Below, one piece after another: positions 16,067 through 24,744 of a stretch of DNA of 64,000 nucleotides. The DNA is taken from NCBI RefSeq assembly GCF_051903075.1, contig NZ_CP182422.1:1178001-1242000 (forward strand). The letters are read 5' to 3'. The notes below the pieces were generated by a model, which was not told the origin of the DNA, did not search any database, and saw only the letters and a program-made list of their open reading frames with translations. The DNA is from Embleya sp051903075 (GTDB lineage Bacteria; Actinomycetota; Actinomycetes; Streptomycetales; Streptomycetaceae). The translations under genes and the position numbers were made by a program. How positions within the stretch are numbered: the stretch's first letter is position 1; the number at the start of each line of letters is the position of its first letter.

Positions 16067-17277
16067 CCGCGCCGAACCGGATCCACGGAAGGCTGTTACG
16101 CCCGGCGGCCCTCGCCCTGGGCATCGCCCTGACCCTGACGGCGGCCGGCCCGGGCGCGGCGAGCGCCGACGCCCGTGCCTCCCGCCTCCAACGCGATACC
16201 GACGCGGTCCACGCGGCCGGCGCGATCGGCGTCACCGTGTACTACACGGCTCGCCCGACGCCCGGCGGGCCCACCACCGTCCGTACCGCCCGCAGCGGCG
16301 AGGCCGAACTCCACACCGGCCGGCCGCTGCCCCCGAACGGCCACTACCGCACCGGCAGCACGACCAAGACCTTTGTCGCCACCGTCGCCCTCCAACTGGT
16401 CGCCGAGGGCCGGTTGCGGCTCGACTCCCCGATCGAGACCTGGCTTCCGGGTGTGGTGCGCGGCAACGGCAACGACGGCCGCCGGATCACCCTGCGCCAC
16501 CTGCTCCAGCACACCAGCGGCATCCCCGGCTACACCGCGCTGCCCGCCACCGTACCCGCCCTGTACTCGGCGCGCGGCTACCTGGAGAACCGCTTCCGGC
16601 ACTACCGGGCCGAGGATCTGGTCGCCGCCGCGCTGACCCTGCCGAGCCGCTTCGAGCCGGGGAGTTCGTGGGCGTACTCGAACACCAACTACCTGCTGGT
16701 GGGCCTGATCATCCGGCAGGTCACCGGCCGCTCGTGGGGCGAGGAGGTCCAGGATCGCGTCATCCGCCCGCTCGGTCTGCACGACACCCGCGTCCCGGGC
16801 GACGATCCGTACCTGCCGCGCCCGCACGCACGGGCGCAGCACACGTTCGCGGGCGACACCCGGCCGACCGACACCACCGTGCTCAACCACACCGTCGCCG
16901 ACGCGTCGGGCGCCATCCACGGCACGCCGAGCGACATCGACCGGTTCTTCGTCGCGTTGTTGTCCGGCCGGCTGCTCGGTCCCGCCGAGCTGGCCGAGAT
17001 GCAACGCACCCATCCGATCCCCGACGAACCCGGGCGCGGTTACGGTCTGGGCCTGGAAAGCACCGGGTTGAGCTGCGGCGGTCGGTACTGGCAACACGGC
17101 GGCGACGATCTGGGCTTCTCCAGCGAGAACGGCGTCACCGGCGACGGGAGTCGCGCGGTCCTGGTGGTGCGCAACGGCGTCGACGAGAACGACGAGGCGG
17201 GCGGTGCACGGGTGGACGCGGCGACCCGGGCGCTGATCGACCACGCCCTGTGCGCCCCCGATCCACGCCACCCGTGA
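16063..17277 (+). CDS. Secreted beta-lactamase-like serine hydrolase (second of tandem pair)
   Basis: 404-aa exported paralogue of the preceding gene, starting by ATGA overlap. The signal peptide is LLRPAALALGIALTLTAAGPG with cleavage near ASADA. Motifs are SxxK in TGSTTKTF, YxN in WAYSNTNY and HxG in QHGGDD. The HTSGI loop, LPGVVRGNGNDGRR and PLGLHDTRVPGDDPYLP parallel the first copy. A cell-envelope D,D-peptidase or esterase role is likely. It ends 9 bp before the convergent aryl carrier gene. Confidence 0.87.
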   Translation: MTAPNRIHGRLLRPAALALGIALTLTAAGPGAASADARASRLQRDTDAVHAAGAIGVTVYYTARPTPGGPTTVRTARSGEAELHTGRPLPPNGHYRTGSTTKTFVATVALQLVAEGRLRLDSPIETWLPGVVRGNGNDGRRITLRHLLQHTSGIPGYTALPATVPALYSARGYLENRFRHYRAEDLVAAALTLPSRFEPGSSWAYSNTNYLLVGLIIRQVTGRSWGEEVQDRVIRPLGLHDTRVPGDDPYLPRPHARAQHTFAGDTRPTDTTVLNHTVADASGAIHGTPSDIDRFFVALLSGRLLGPAELAEMQRTHPIPDEPGRGYGLGLESTGLSCGGRYWQHGGDDLGFSSENGVTGDGSRAVLVVRNGVDENDEAGGARVDAATRALIDHALCAPDPRHP

Positions 17278-17286
17278 ACCGGGCGA

Positions 17287-17517
17287 CTACGGCCTGGGCG
17301 CGAGCAGTTCGGACCACCCCTCCAGTGTCGGCCGCTCCGCCAGGTCGGCGAAGTCCACGCTCACCCCGTGGTCGCGGGTCCAGCGCTCGACCAGCGCCAT
17401 CACCCGCACCGAGTCCAGGCCGTAGTCGACCAGGTTCTCGTCGTCGGGGATGTCCGCCGGGTCCTCGCCGAGGATGTCGGCCACGTCGGTGCGGATCAGT
17501 TCGAGGGTCAGGGCCAT
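17287..17517 (-). CDS. Stand-alone aryl carrier protein for DHB
   Basis: 76-aa phosphopantetheine carrier. The attachment serine sits in YGLDSVRVM, and DDENLVDYGLDS is the typical pre-helix-2 motif. It would hold 2,3-dihydroxybenzoate activated by the EntE homologue (18206) and hand it to the NRPS condensation domain. In EntB and DhbB this domain is fused to isochorismatase; here it is a separate ORF whose ATG is 7 nt past the isochorismatase stop, so the pair is a split EntB. Its tail-to-tail neighbour is the serine hydrolase. Confidence 0.88.
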   Translation of the reverse strand: MALTLELIRTDVADILGEDPADIPDDENLVDYGLDSVRVMALVERWTRDHGVSVDFADLAERPTLEGWSELLAPRP

Positions 17518-17524
17518 GTCCGGT

Positions 17525-18157
17525 CTACTTTCCCGCGAAGAGTGATTCGGTATCGGTGACCACCGCGCAGTTCGCGGCGGCCCAGGACAGGGCCATGCGG
17601 TGGTTGTCCGAGGTGAAGTCGGCCACCGCGTCGGCCACCACGAACGTCTGGATGTCCTGCATCCAAGCGTCGCACGCGGTGGTGGTCACGCCGATGTGCG
17701 CGTACACCCCGACGATGATCAGTTGGTCGCGCTCCAGGTCGCGCATCCAGCGGCGCAACTCGGTGCGGACGAAGGCGCTGTACTTCCACTTGGTGAGCAC
17801 GGTGTCGGCGGGGCCGGGCGCGACCGGTGCGGCGATGGCCGCCGCGTGCAGGTCGTCGGGCAGCCCAGGCCCCCAGAAGTCCTGTTGCAGGCCGCGCTGT
17901 TCGGCGGTCTGTCCGCCGGGCTGGGCGGAGTAGACCACGGGTACGCCGAGTCGGTCGCAGTCGTCCTTGAGGCGGGCGACGTTGGCGAGCAGTTCGGTGA
18001 TCGGCGAGGCGTTCGGGGTGAACGCGGACAGGAAGTAGTTCTGGAGGTCGTGCACGAGGAGCGCGGCGCGGGTGGGGTCCACGGTCCAGTCCACCCGATT
18101 CGTCGGCAGGTCGGCCGAGTTCGGCATGGGATAGGGGGCGATCTTGGGGAGTGCCAT
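17525..18157 (-). CDS. Isochorismatase (DHB branch)
   Basis: 210-aa enzyme that hydrolyses isochorismate to 2,3-dihydro-2,3-dihydroxybenzoate and pyruvate. The start MALPKIAPYPMP, catalytic Asp in LLVHDLQNYF, Lys in LTKWKYSAF, and IIVGVYAHIGVTTTACDAW match EntB/DhbB lyase domains. The catalytic Cys of amidase relatives is absent, as expected. It lacks the C-terminal carrier of EntB, which is the next gene. It lies 48 bp downstream of entE and belongs to the leftward operon under the iron box at 22139. Confidence 0.92.
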   Translation of the reverse strand: MALPKIAPYPMPNSADLPTNRVDWTVDPTRAALLVHDLQNYFLSAFTPNASPITELLANVARLKDDCDRLGVPVVYSAQPGGQTAEQRGLQQDFWGPGLPDDLHAAAIAAPVAPGPADTVLTKWKYSAFVRTELRRWMRDLERDQLIIVGVYAHIGVTTTACDAWMQDIQTFVVADAVADFTSDNHRMALSWAAANCAVVTDTESLFAGK

Positions 18158-18205
18158 CGGGGAGGCGGTCCTTCGGGAGGTGGATGTGTGGGGGTGGACG
18201 CGGGC

Positions 18206-19891
18206 TCAGCCGGCCCGGGCGGCCAGTCCGGCCGCGATCGCCGCGCGCAGGTCCTTCTTGCTGACCTTGCCGACGCCGGTGTACGGGAACGTCTCGACGA
18301 ACTCGACGTGGTCGGGCACCTTGTAGCCGGCCAGGCCGCGTTCGCGGACGAAGCGGCGGATGGCCACGGGCTTGAGCGGTTCGGCGCCGGCGCGCAGGAT
18401 CACGTACGCGCAGGTGCGTTCGCCCAGGTAGGCGTCCGGTACGGCGACCACGGCCGCGTCGTGCACGGACGGGTGGGCCAGGATGTGGTTCTCCACCTCC
18501 TCCGCCGCCACCTTCTCGCCGCCGCGGTTGATCTGGTCCTTGGCCCGGCCCTCCACCACGAGGTGGCCGGAGGCGAGTCTGCGGACCACGTCGCCGGTGC
18601 GGTAGAAGCCGTCCTCGGTGAACGATCTCGCGTTGTGCTCGGGGGCGTTCCAGTAGCCGCGGATGGTGTAGGGGCCGCGCGTGAGCAGGTGTCCGGTCTC
18701 GCCGTCGGGGACCGGGACGTCGGCGTCGTCGACGATGCGGATCTCGTCGTCAGGGGAGATCGGCCTGCCCTGTGAGGTGACGATGATCTCGTCGGGGTCG
18801 TCGAGGCGGGTGTAGTTGACCAGCCCCTCGGCCATGCCGAACACCTGTTGCAGGGTGCAGCCGAGGGTCGGGGTGACCCGGCGGGCCGCCTCCTCGCTGA
18901 ACTTGGCGCCGCCCACGAGGAGTACGCGCAGGCTGCTCAGGTCGTAGCCGCCGCGCTCGGCAGCTTCGGTCCAGGCCAGGGCGAGTGGCGGCACCACACC
19001 CGTGATGGTCACCCGTTCGCGTTCGATCAGCGCGAAGGCGACGTCGGGGGTGGGCTTGGGGCACAACACCACGCGCGCGCCCGCGTACAGCGCGCCGAGC
19101 GTGCCGGGCGAGCTGAGCGGGAAGTTGTGCGCGGCGGGCAGCGCGCACAGGTACACACTGTCCGCGTCGACCGCGCAGATCTCGTTGGAGCCGCGCAGCG
19201 AGTAGATGTAGTCGTCGTGGGTGCGCGGGATCAGCTTGGGCACGCCCGTACTGCCCCCGGACAGTTGCAGGAAGGCGAGATCGCCCGGGGCCGGGGGGTC
19301 GGTGATGTGGACCGGGTCGCGCTCGATGTCGACCAGCGCGGTGTGTTCGCCCGGGTCGCCGACCACCAGGACGTGCCGGAGTGTGGGCGTGACCGCCTGT
19401 ACGGCGCTTGCCAGGGTGCGGTGGTCGAAGCCGTCGGACACGTCGGGGATCACGTAGGCGACGGCCTCGCTGAACGCGCAGAAGTGGCCGATCTCGGTCA
19501 GGCGGTGTGCGGGGAGCGCGAACACCGGCAGGGCGCCGATCCGGAACAGGGCGAAGATCACGGCGAAGAACTCGGCCACGTTGGGCAGTTGCACCACGAC
19601 CCGGTCGCCCCTGGCGACGCCGAGCGCGAGCAGCCCGGCGGCGACGCGGTCGGCTCGCTCGTCCAGATCGCGGTAGGTCCAGTGGCGTTCGCCGTCCACG
19701 ATGGCGACCCGGTCCGGGTGCGCGGCGGCGCGGTCGCGCAGGACGCCGCCGAAGGTCTCGCCGCGCCACCAACCTGCCGCGCGGTAGCGCTCGGCGAACT
19801 CGGTGGGCCAGGTGGGCGCGAGCGGGCCGGGGTTGGGGGTGCTCGGGGTGCTCGGCGTGGTCGCGGTGCTCGGCGGCTTCGGGGTGCTCAT
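18206..19891 (-). CDS. entE: 2,3-dihydroxybenzoate-AMP ligase
   Basis: 561-aa stand-alone adenylation enzyme. The ATP-binding loop is LQLSGGSTGVPKLIPRTH, the aryl-acid pocket is PAAHNFPLSSPG (Asn that reads the 2-hydroxyl), and YRTGDVVRR, GRAKDQINRGGEK and TGVGKVSKKDL follow in order. It adenylates DHB and loads the aryl carrier at 17287. The N-terminal ~22 residues are a Ser/Thr/Pro tripeptide run from a 9-bp tandem repeat (19838-19891) not seen in EntE/DhbE, so its start overlaps the entC stop (ATGA). The repeat may be a recent, phase-preserving expansion. Confidence 0.93.
   Translation of the reverse strand: MSTPKPPSTATTPSTPSTPNPGPLAPTWPTEFAERYRAAGWWRGETFGGVLRDRAAAHPDRVAIVDGERHWTYRDLDERADRVAAGLLALGVARGDRVVVQLPNVAEFFAVIFALFRIGALPVFALPAHRLTEIGHFCAFSEAVAYVIPDVSDGFDHRTLASAVQAVTPTLRHVLVVGDPGEHTALVDIERDPVHITDPPAPGDLAFLQLSGGSTGVPKLIPRTHDDYIYSLRGSNEICAVDADSVYLCALPAAHNFPLSSPGTLGALYAGARVVLCPKPTPDVAFALIERERVTITGVVPPLALAWTEAAERGGYDLSSLRVLLVGGAKFSEEAARRVTPTLGCTLQQVFGMAEGLVNYTRLDDPDEIIVTSQGRPISPDDEIRIVDDADVPVPDGETGHLLTRGPYTIRGYWNAPEHNARSFTEDGFYRTGDVVRRLASGHLVVEGRAKDQINRGGEKVAAEEVENHILAHPSVHDAAVVAVPDAYLGERTCAYVILRAGAEPLKPVAIRRFVRERGLAGYKVPDHVEFVETFPYTGVGKVSKKDLRAAIAAGLAARAG
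19838..19891. repeat. 9-bp tandem repeat encoding the EntE N-terminus
   Basis: Six 9-bp units; four are GGTGCTCGG or one to two bases off, and two are more diverged. Being a multiple of three it keeps the EntE frame and gives a Ser/Thr/Pro run. Confidence 0.7.
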
Positions 19892-21075
19892 CGTTCACCC
19901 GCCACGGCGTGCAGGAAGGTGCGGAACTTGGCCTCGGTCTCGGCGGTTTCGGCGTCCGGGGAGGACTCCGCGACGATCCCGGCACCGGCGTACAGGCGCA
20001 GCACGTCGCTCGCCGCCTCGGCGCAGCGGATGGTGACCACCCATTCGCCGTCGCCGTCCGCGTTGCCCCAGCCGACCATGCCGGTGTACAGGCCCCGGTC
20101 GAAGGGTTCGAGGTCGGCTATGGTCTGCCGCGCGGTGGTGGTCGGGGTGCCGCAGACGGCCGGCGTCGGGTGCAGTGTGCAGGCCAACTCCAGTGCGGAG
20201 GGCCGCCTTTCCGGGTCCACGGTGGCGGTGACGGTGGTGGACAGGTGCCACATCGCGGCGGTGCAGACCAGGGTCGGCCGTTCGGGGATCTCCAGGGTGG
20301 CGCAGTGCGGGGCGAGCGCGTCCCGCACGGCCGCCACCACGACGGCGTGTTCGTGCAGGTCCTTCTCGGATTCGAGCAGGGCCATCGCGCGGCGTACGTC
20401 CTCGGCCAGGTCGGTGCTGCGTTTGGCGGATCCGGCGAGCGGGTTGGCGATCACCCGGTCGCCGTGCCGGGAGACGAGCAGTTCGGGGCTGGCGCCGATC
20501 AGGGTGTGGTCGGGCCGGGTGCCCGGGACCGCGAAGGTGTATCCCTGCGGGTCGCGGCGGGCCAGGCGCTGCAACAGGACGGGTATGTCCGGCGGATCGG
20601 CCGCGTGCAGTTCCAGGGTGCGGGCGAGCACGACCTTGTCGAACGCCCCGGCGCGCATGCGCCGTACGGCCTCGGCGACGCCCGCGCGGTAGGTCTCCGG
20701 CGCGGGTACCGGACGGATGTCCCAGTCGGTCGGCGGCGGCGCGGGGGCGGCCAGTGCGATCAGCGGGTCGGCGGACAGCGGCGGCCCCCAGTCGATCGTG
20801 CCGGGCACCACGAGCGCGGCGGGTGCGCCCTGGTCGAACGGCACCGCGCCGAGCACGATCGGGGGCCGGCCGCCCACCGGGCTCGCGTCGGCCAGTGTCG
20901 CGGCCACGCGGGACGGCAACGGGCGTGCGTCGTGCGGGACTTCGGCCTGGGTGCCGTGCGCGAGCAGGGTGCGGGTGGGGGACGCGAAGAAGCGTGTGTC
21001 GCCCGGACGATACGCCTCCAGCAGCGCGGTCGCCGCGCCCACTGTGGCCAGGCCGGTGGCTTCTGGGGTGGTCAC
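19888..21075 (-). CDS. entC: Isochorismate synthase
   Basis: 395-aa chorismate-binding enzyme that converts chorismate to isochorismate, the first committed step to DHB. The C-terminal half has the family signatures: MRAGAFDKVVLART, SPELLVSRHG, NPLAGSAKRS, LHPTPAVCGTP, and GLYTGMVGW with ETEAKF near the end. GTG 21075 is preceded by AAAGGAG; the open frame further upstream overlaps the entA 3' end and lacks a better site. Start of entE overlaps its stop. The 244-bp gap to entA (21076-21319) is unusually long for this operon; I see no gene in it. Confidence 0.92.
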   Translation of the reverse strand: MTTPEATGLATVGAATALLEAYRPGDTRFFASPTRTLLAHGTQAEVPHDARPLPSRVAATLADASPVGGRPPIVLGAVPFDQGAPAALVVPGTIDWGPPLSADPLIALAAPAPPPTDWDIRPVPAPETYRAGVAEAVRRMRAGAFDKVVLARTLELHAADPPDIPVLLQRLARRDPQGYTFAVPGTRPDHTLIGASPELLVSRHGDRVIANPLAGSAKRSTDLAEDVRRAMALLESEKDLHEHAVVVAAVRDALAPHCATLEIPERPTLVCTAAMWHLSTTVTATVDPERRPSALELACTLHPTPAVCGTPTTTARQTIADLEPFDRGLYTGMVGWGNADGDGEWVVTIRCAEAASDVLRLYAGAGIVAESSPDAETAETEAKFRTFLHAVAGER

Positions 21076-21319
21076 CTGAGGCTCCTTTGATTCTCCGACG
21101 GGGTGGTACGGAGTCCGTGCGGCACCGACGACCGGCCGGTCGGCCGGTGGGCCGGGCGAGTGGGGCACGTCGAACCGGTGCGCGCGGTCCGCTGCCACGG
21201 TCTGCGGTACCGGTCGCCGCGCGCGGTGTTTGCGATGCGGGTGTGCGTGCGGGTACAGGTGCATGGCCGTTCCGCCGGGCGGCTCGTGGCCGAAGTCCCA
21301 TACGAGGGGCGCCCGTTCG

Positions 21320-22099
21320 TCACACGTGCAGCGTGGCGCCGCCGTCGACGTACATGTTGTGCATGGTGATCTGCCGCGCTCGGTCCGAGGCCAGGAACAC
21401 GACCGCCTCGGCGATGTCGGCGGGGTCCGCGATCCGGCCGAGCGGAATCCCGGTGCGCCACGTCGCCGGATCGCCATCGAGCACCCGCTTCGGCGCCTCG
21501 GGGTCGGTCCACAGGGCGCGTTGCATCGGGGTGTCGGTGGAACCCGGCGAGACCACGTTACAGCGCACACCGCTGCGTGCCAGCTCGAGTCCCAGACACA
21601 TGGTGAACATCGTGGCGGCGGCCTTGGATGCCGCGTAGGCCGCCATCCCGGTGCGGGGGATGCCGGCCGCGTTGGAGCCGACCGTGACGATGCTGCCACG
21701 CCCGCGCTCGGCCATCGATCCGGCCACCGCGCGGCCGGTGTGGAACACCCCGGTGGTGTTGACCGCGAAGGTGTCGGCCCAGTCCCGGTCGGTGAGTTCG
21801 GTCACCGGCGAGACGTGCAGCACGCCGGCCACGTTGACCAGGATGTCGATCGGCCCGAGCCGGCTCTCGATCGCGGCGATGGTGGCCTCGACCGCCGAGG
21901 CGTCGGTGACATCGAGCGGGTAGGCGATCACCGCGTCGGTGCCGTCGTCGGCCATCAGGTTCTTGACGCCGGTCGGATTGCGGTCGGTGGCGGCGACGGT
22001 CGCGCCGTGGTCGACGAGGGCCCTCACGACGGCGGCACCGATGCCCTGCGCGGCGCCGGTGACCACCGCGACGCGACCGGCGAGGTCTGATGGGTGCAC
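21320..22099 (-). CDS. entA: 2,3-dihydro-2,3-dihydroxybenzoate dehydrogenase
   Basis: 259-aa short-chain dehydrogenase. The Rossmann motif is VTGAAQGIGAAVVRAL, the catalytic set is NVAGVLHV, SIVTVGSNAA, YAASKAAAT (Tyr and Lys), and the tail reads YVDGGATLHV. It oxidises dihydro-DHB to DHB with NAD. GTG 22099 has AAGGGGAG ahead; ATG 22120 is an alternative. It is first in the leftward operon entA-entC-entE-isochorismatase-carrier, with the iron box at 22139-22157 right upstream. Confidence 0.92.
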   Translation of the reverse strand: MHPSDLAGRVAVVTGAAQGIGAAVVRALVDHGATVAATDRNPTGVKNLMADDGTDAVIAYPLDVTDASAVEATIAAIESRLGPIDILVNVAGVLHVSPVTELTDRDWADTFAVNTTGVFHTGRAVAGSMAERGRGSIVTVGSNAAGIPRTGMAAYAASKAAATMFTMCLGLELARSGVRCNVVSPGSTDTPMQRALWTDPEAPKRVLDGDPATWRTGIPLGRIADPADIAEAVVFLASDRARQITMHNMYVDGGATLHV

Positions 22100-22138
22100 G
22101 AAACTCCCCTTGGCAAGCACAACCCCGTTGGTCGGGAT

Positions 22139-22157
22139 TTAGGTTAGCCTAACCTAA
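22139..22157. promoter_or_regulatory. Iron box controlling entA operon
   Basis: TTAGGTTAGCCTAACCTAA is a perfect 19-bp palindrome, 40 bp upstream of entA and matching 18 of 19 bases of the DmdR/IdeR-type consensus TTAGGTTAGGCTAACCTAA. Iron-loaded repressor would block DHB synthesis. Confidence 0.9.
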
Positions 22158-22241
22158 TATCGATCTCGTGGTCGATCCCGGTGGGGCCCTCGGCGCGGGC
22201 TCGAAGTCGGCGTGATGCGGCCTTCCAAGGGTGCTCGGCAG

Positions 22242-22258
22242 TTAGGTTAGCCTCACTT
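22242..22258. promoter_or_regulatory. Iron box upstream of the FecCD permease
   Basis: TTAGGTTAGCCTCACTT matches the left arm of the iron box completely and the right arm partly. It ends just before ATG 22260, so if that ATG is the start the box overlaps the transcription start. ATG 22308 would leave room for a leader. Confidence 0.75.
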
Positions 22259-22259
22259 T

Positions 22260-24611
22260 ATGACTGTGCATCAGCCGATTCTGCAAAACCTGGGCGGCCC
22301 GCCGAGCATGTCCACCGACGCCACGCCCGGGGCGCACTCGGACGATCGCCGCGACGACCCCTCGGGGCGCGCGGCCGGTCGGCGTACGGTCCTGATCGCC
22401 GCGATCGCACTGACCGCGACAGTGGTGGTGCTGACCGGGATCTCGCTTTCGGTGGGCGCCGGCGAGGTCGGTGTCGGCGGCGCCTTCGACTACATATTCA
22501 ACCGGCACGGCGCCCGCTCCGACAGTCATCTGACCCTGGTCGTTCGCGACCTGCGGCTGCCGCGCACGCTGACCGCGTTGCTCACCGGCGCCGCGTTGGG
22601 CACGGCCGGCTGCCTGTTGCAGACCGTCACCCGCAATCCGCTGGCCGAGACCGGCCTGCTCGGGGTCAACGCGGGGGCCTCGCTCGGCGTCGTGCTCGGC
22701 ATCACCCTGGTCGGTGTGCAGACCGGATACGGCTATCTGGTCTGGGCGTTCGCCGGTGCCGCCGTGGCCGGGCTGCTCGTCCTGGCCATCTCCGCCCGGC
22801 GCGGCGGCGGTTCGCCGATGCGACTGGTACTCGCGGGCGCGGCGCTGAGCGCCACCTTCGGCGGGATCACCAACATCCTGATCGTCAACTCCACCGAGGC
22901 GTACGACAACTTCCGCTTCTGGATCCTCGGTTCGCTGGCCGGCATCCAGGGCTTCGACTCGCTCGGCCGCCTCGCGCCGGTGCTCGCGGGCGGGTTCGTG
23001 CTCGCCGTGCTGGTCTCGCGGTCGTTGTCGGCGCTGGTCCTGGGCGACGACCTGGCTCGCGGGCTCGGCCATCGCCCGGCGCTGACCCGGACCCTGGTCG
23101 CGGTGTCGGTGACCCTGCTGACCGCGTCGTCGGTGGCCCTGGTCGGCCCGATCTCCTTCCTCGGCCTGCTCGCCGGCTTCCTCGCCCGGACCCTGGCCGG
23201 TCCGCGCATCCTTGCCCAACTGTGCTTCTCCGCGCTGATCGGCGCGGCCGTACTGACCGCCGCCGACGTCGCGGCCCGGGTGGTGGCCCGGCCGTTCGAG
23301 GCGCCGGTCTCGGTGATCGTGGCGCTGATCGGCGCGCCGCTGTTGATCGGCGTGGTGCGGTCGCGGCGGCTGGGCGCGCTGGGGCTCACGGACGCGCCGG
23401 AGTCGGTGGCGGCGTCGGGTGGGGGTGTCGGCGGCGTCGCGCGGGTGCGGCGACTGATCGGGGTCGGGCGCGGGGGCGCTGGAGCGGCGCGTGCGGGCGA
23501 GGGTGGGCCCGAGCGCGAGGCGGCGCGCGCGGACGAGGCCGCGCGTTCGGCGGCGCGCGGGGGGCGCGTGCGGCGGTTGCCCGAGCATCTGGTGGTGCGC
23601 CGGGGCCGGTTCTCCCTGTTGTTGCCCGGTCGGGCGGTGCTGGCCACCACGCTGCTCGCGGTCGCGCTGGCCGCGGCGATCGTGGTGTCGGTGTACTCAG
23701 GCCGGCGCGAACTGGGCCTCGTCCGTACCTTCGACGCGATTCTCGGCCGGGGCGACCGCTTCGACGTGCTGTTGGTCCGCGAGTTCCGCTTGGGTCGGAT
23801 CGTGGCCGGCGCGGCGGCGGGCGCGGCGTTGGGCGTCGCGGGCTGCCTGACCCAGACACTGGCCCGAAACCGGCTCGCCACCCCGGAGTTGCTCGGCGTC
23901 AACGACGGCGCCACCGCCGCCGTGCTGGTCTCGGTCAGCTTCAGCGCGAGCGGCTCGTTCGGTGCGTGGTGGGCCGGACCGATCGGCGCGCTCGTCGCCG
24001 CCGTGGTGGTCACCGCGGTCGCCGGCGGCCTGGGCCGACGCGGCTATCGGGTCCTGGTGGTCGGCCTGGCGCTGTCCGCGCTGGCGTCCGCGATCACCCA
24101 GGTGGTGCTCGCCCGGCGATCGCTCAACTCGGCGAGCGCGCTGTACGTATGGAGTTCGGGCAGCCTGAACGGGCGCGGCTACAGCGTGGCGTGGCCGGTA
24201 CTGATCGGGCTCGCCGTGCTGGTCCCGCTCGCCCTCGCCCTCGGGCGCAAGCTGGACGTGTTGCGCTTCGACGACTCCACCGCCTCCTCGCTCGGCCTGG
24301 ATCCGGGCCGGATCCGGCTGATCTGCCTGGTCGCGGCGGTCTGCCTGGCGGGTCTGGCGGTCGGGGTCTGCGGGCCGGTGGGCTTCGTCGCGCTGGCCGC
24401 GCCGGTGATCGCCGCACGGCTGACCGGGCCGCTGCGGGTGCCGATCCTCGGCTCGATGCTGGTCGGCGCGATCCTGATCGTGCTGGCCGACATGCTGGGC
24501 CGAATCGTCCTGGACGGCGCGGAGATTCCGGTCGGCGTGGTGACCACGGTGCTGGGCGGTCCGTTCCTGCTGTGGGTACTGCTGGGTAGGTCCGGCTCCG
24601 CACGCGCGTAG
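22260..24611 (+). CDS. Fused FecCD siderophore permease (two permease halves in one chain)
   Basis: 783-aa membrane protein made of two FecCD-type permease domains in tandem, the FhuB layout. Each half shows the marks: RLPRTLTALLTGAALGTAGCLLQ and NPLAETGLLGVNAGASLGV (N-half), FRLGRIVAGAAAGAALGVAG and NRLATPELLGVNDGA (C-half), plus GPISFLGLLAGFLAR and GPVGFVALAAPVIAARL (coupling regions for the ATPase). A charged Gly/Ala/Arg linker (~residues 375-455) joins them. The start is either ATG 22260 or ATG 22308 (48 bp apart, in frame). It would carry ferric siderophore across the membrane with the lipoprotein at 41025. No ATP-binding subunit for it is encoded in this window. Confidence 0.9.
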   Translation: MTVHQPILQNLGGPPSMSTDATPGAHSDDRRDDPSGRAAGRRTVLIAAIALTATVVVLTGISLSVGAGEVGVGGAFDYIFNRHGARSDSHLTLVVRDLRLPRTLTALLTGAALGTAGCLLQTVTRNPLAETGLLGVNAGASLGVVLGITLVGVQTGYGYLVWAFAGAAVAGLLVLAISARRGGGSPMRLVLAGAALSATFGGITNILIVNSTEAYDNFRFWILGSLAGIQGFDSLGRLAPVLAGGFVLAVLVSRSLSALVLGDDLARGLGHRPALTRTLVAVSVTLLTASSVALVGPISFLGLLAGFLARTLAGPRILAQLCFSALIGAAVLTAADVAARVVARPFEAPVSVIVALIGAPLLIGVVRSRRLGALGLTDAPESVAASGGGVGGVARVRRLIGVGRGGAGAARAGEGGPEREAARADEAARSAARGGRVRRLPEHLVVRRGRFSLLLPGRAVLATTLLAVALAAAIVVSVYSGRRELGLVRTFDAILGRGDRFDVLLVREFRLGRIVAGAAAGAALGVAGCLTQTLARNRLATPELLGVNDGATAAVLVSVSFSASGSFGAWWAGPIGALVAAVVVTAVAGGLGRRGYRVLVVGLALSALASAITQVVLARRSLNSASALYVWSSGSLNGRGYSVAWPVLIGLAVLVPLALALGRKLDVLRFDDSTASSLGLDPGRIRLICLVAAVCLAGLAVGVCGPVGFVALAAPVIAARLTGPLRVPILGSMLVGAILIVLADMLGRIVLDGAEIPVGVVTTVLGGPFLLWVLLGRSGSARA

Positions 24612-24744
24612 GGTGGGGCCGAGGCCGGATCGTAATAATCCGCGGCGAAGGGGTGTACGCCGAAAGAGGCGGGGCAGTATGCCCGGACGTCGGAACAATG
24701 CACCGCGCCCACGCACCGTGTACGACAAGAGGGGAAGGCAGACG

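Noticed and set aside
21076..21319. Small gene between entA and entC
   Set aside because: Open frames exist but lack a good start, and the His/Arg/Pro-rich translations resemble nothing. The GTG at 21075 has the better ribosome site.
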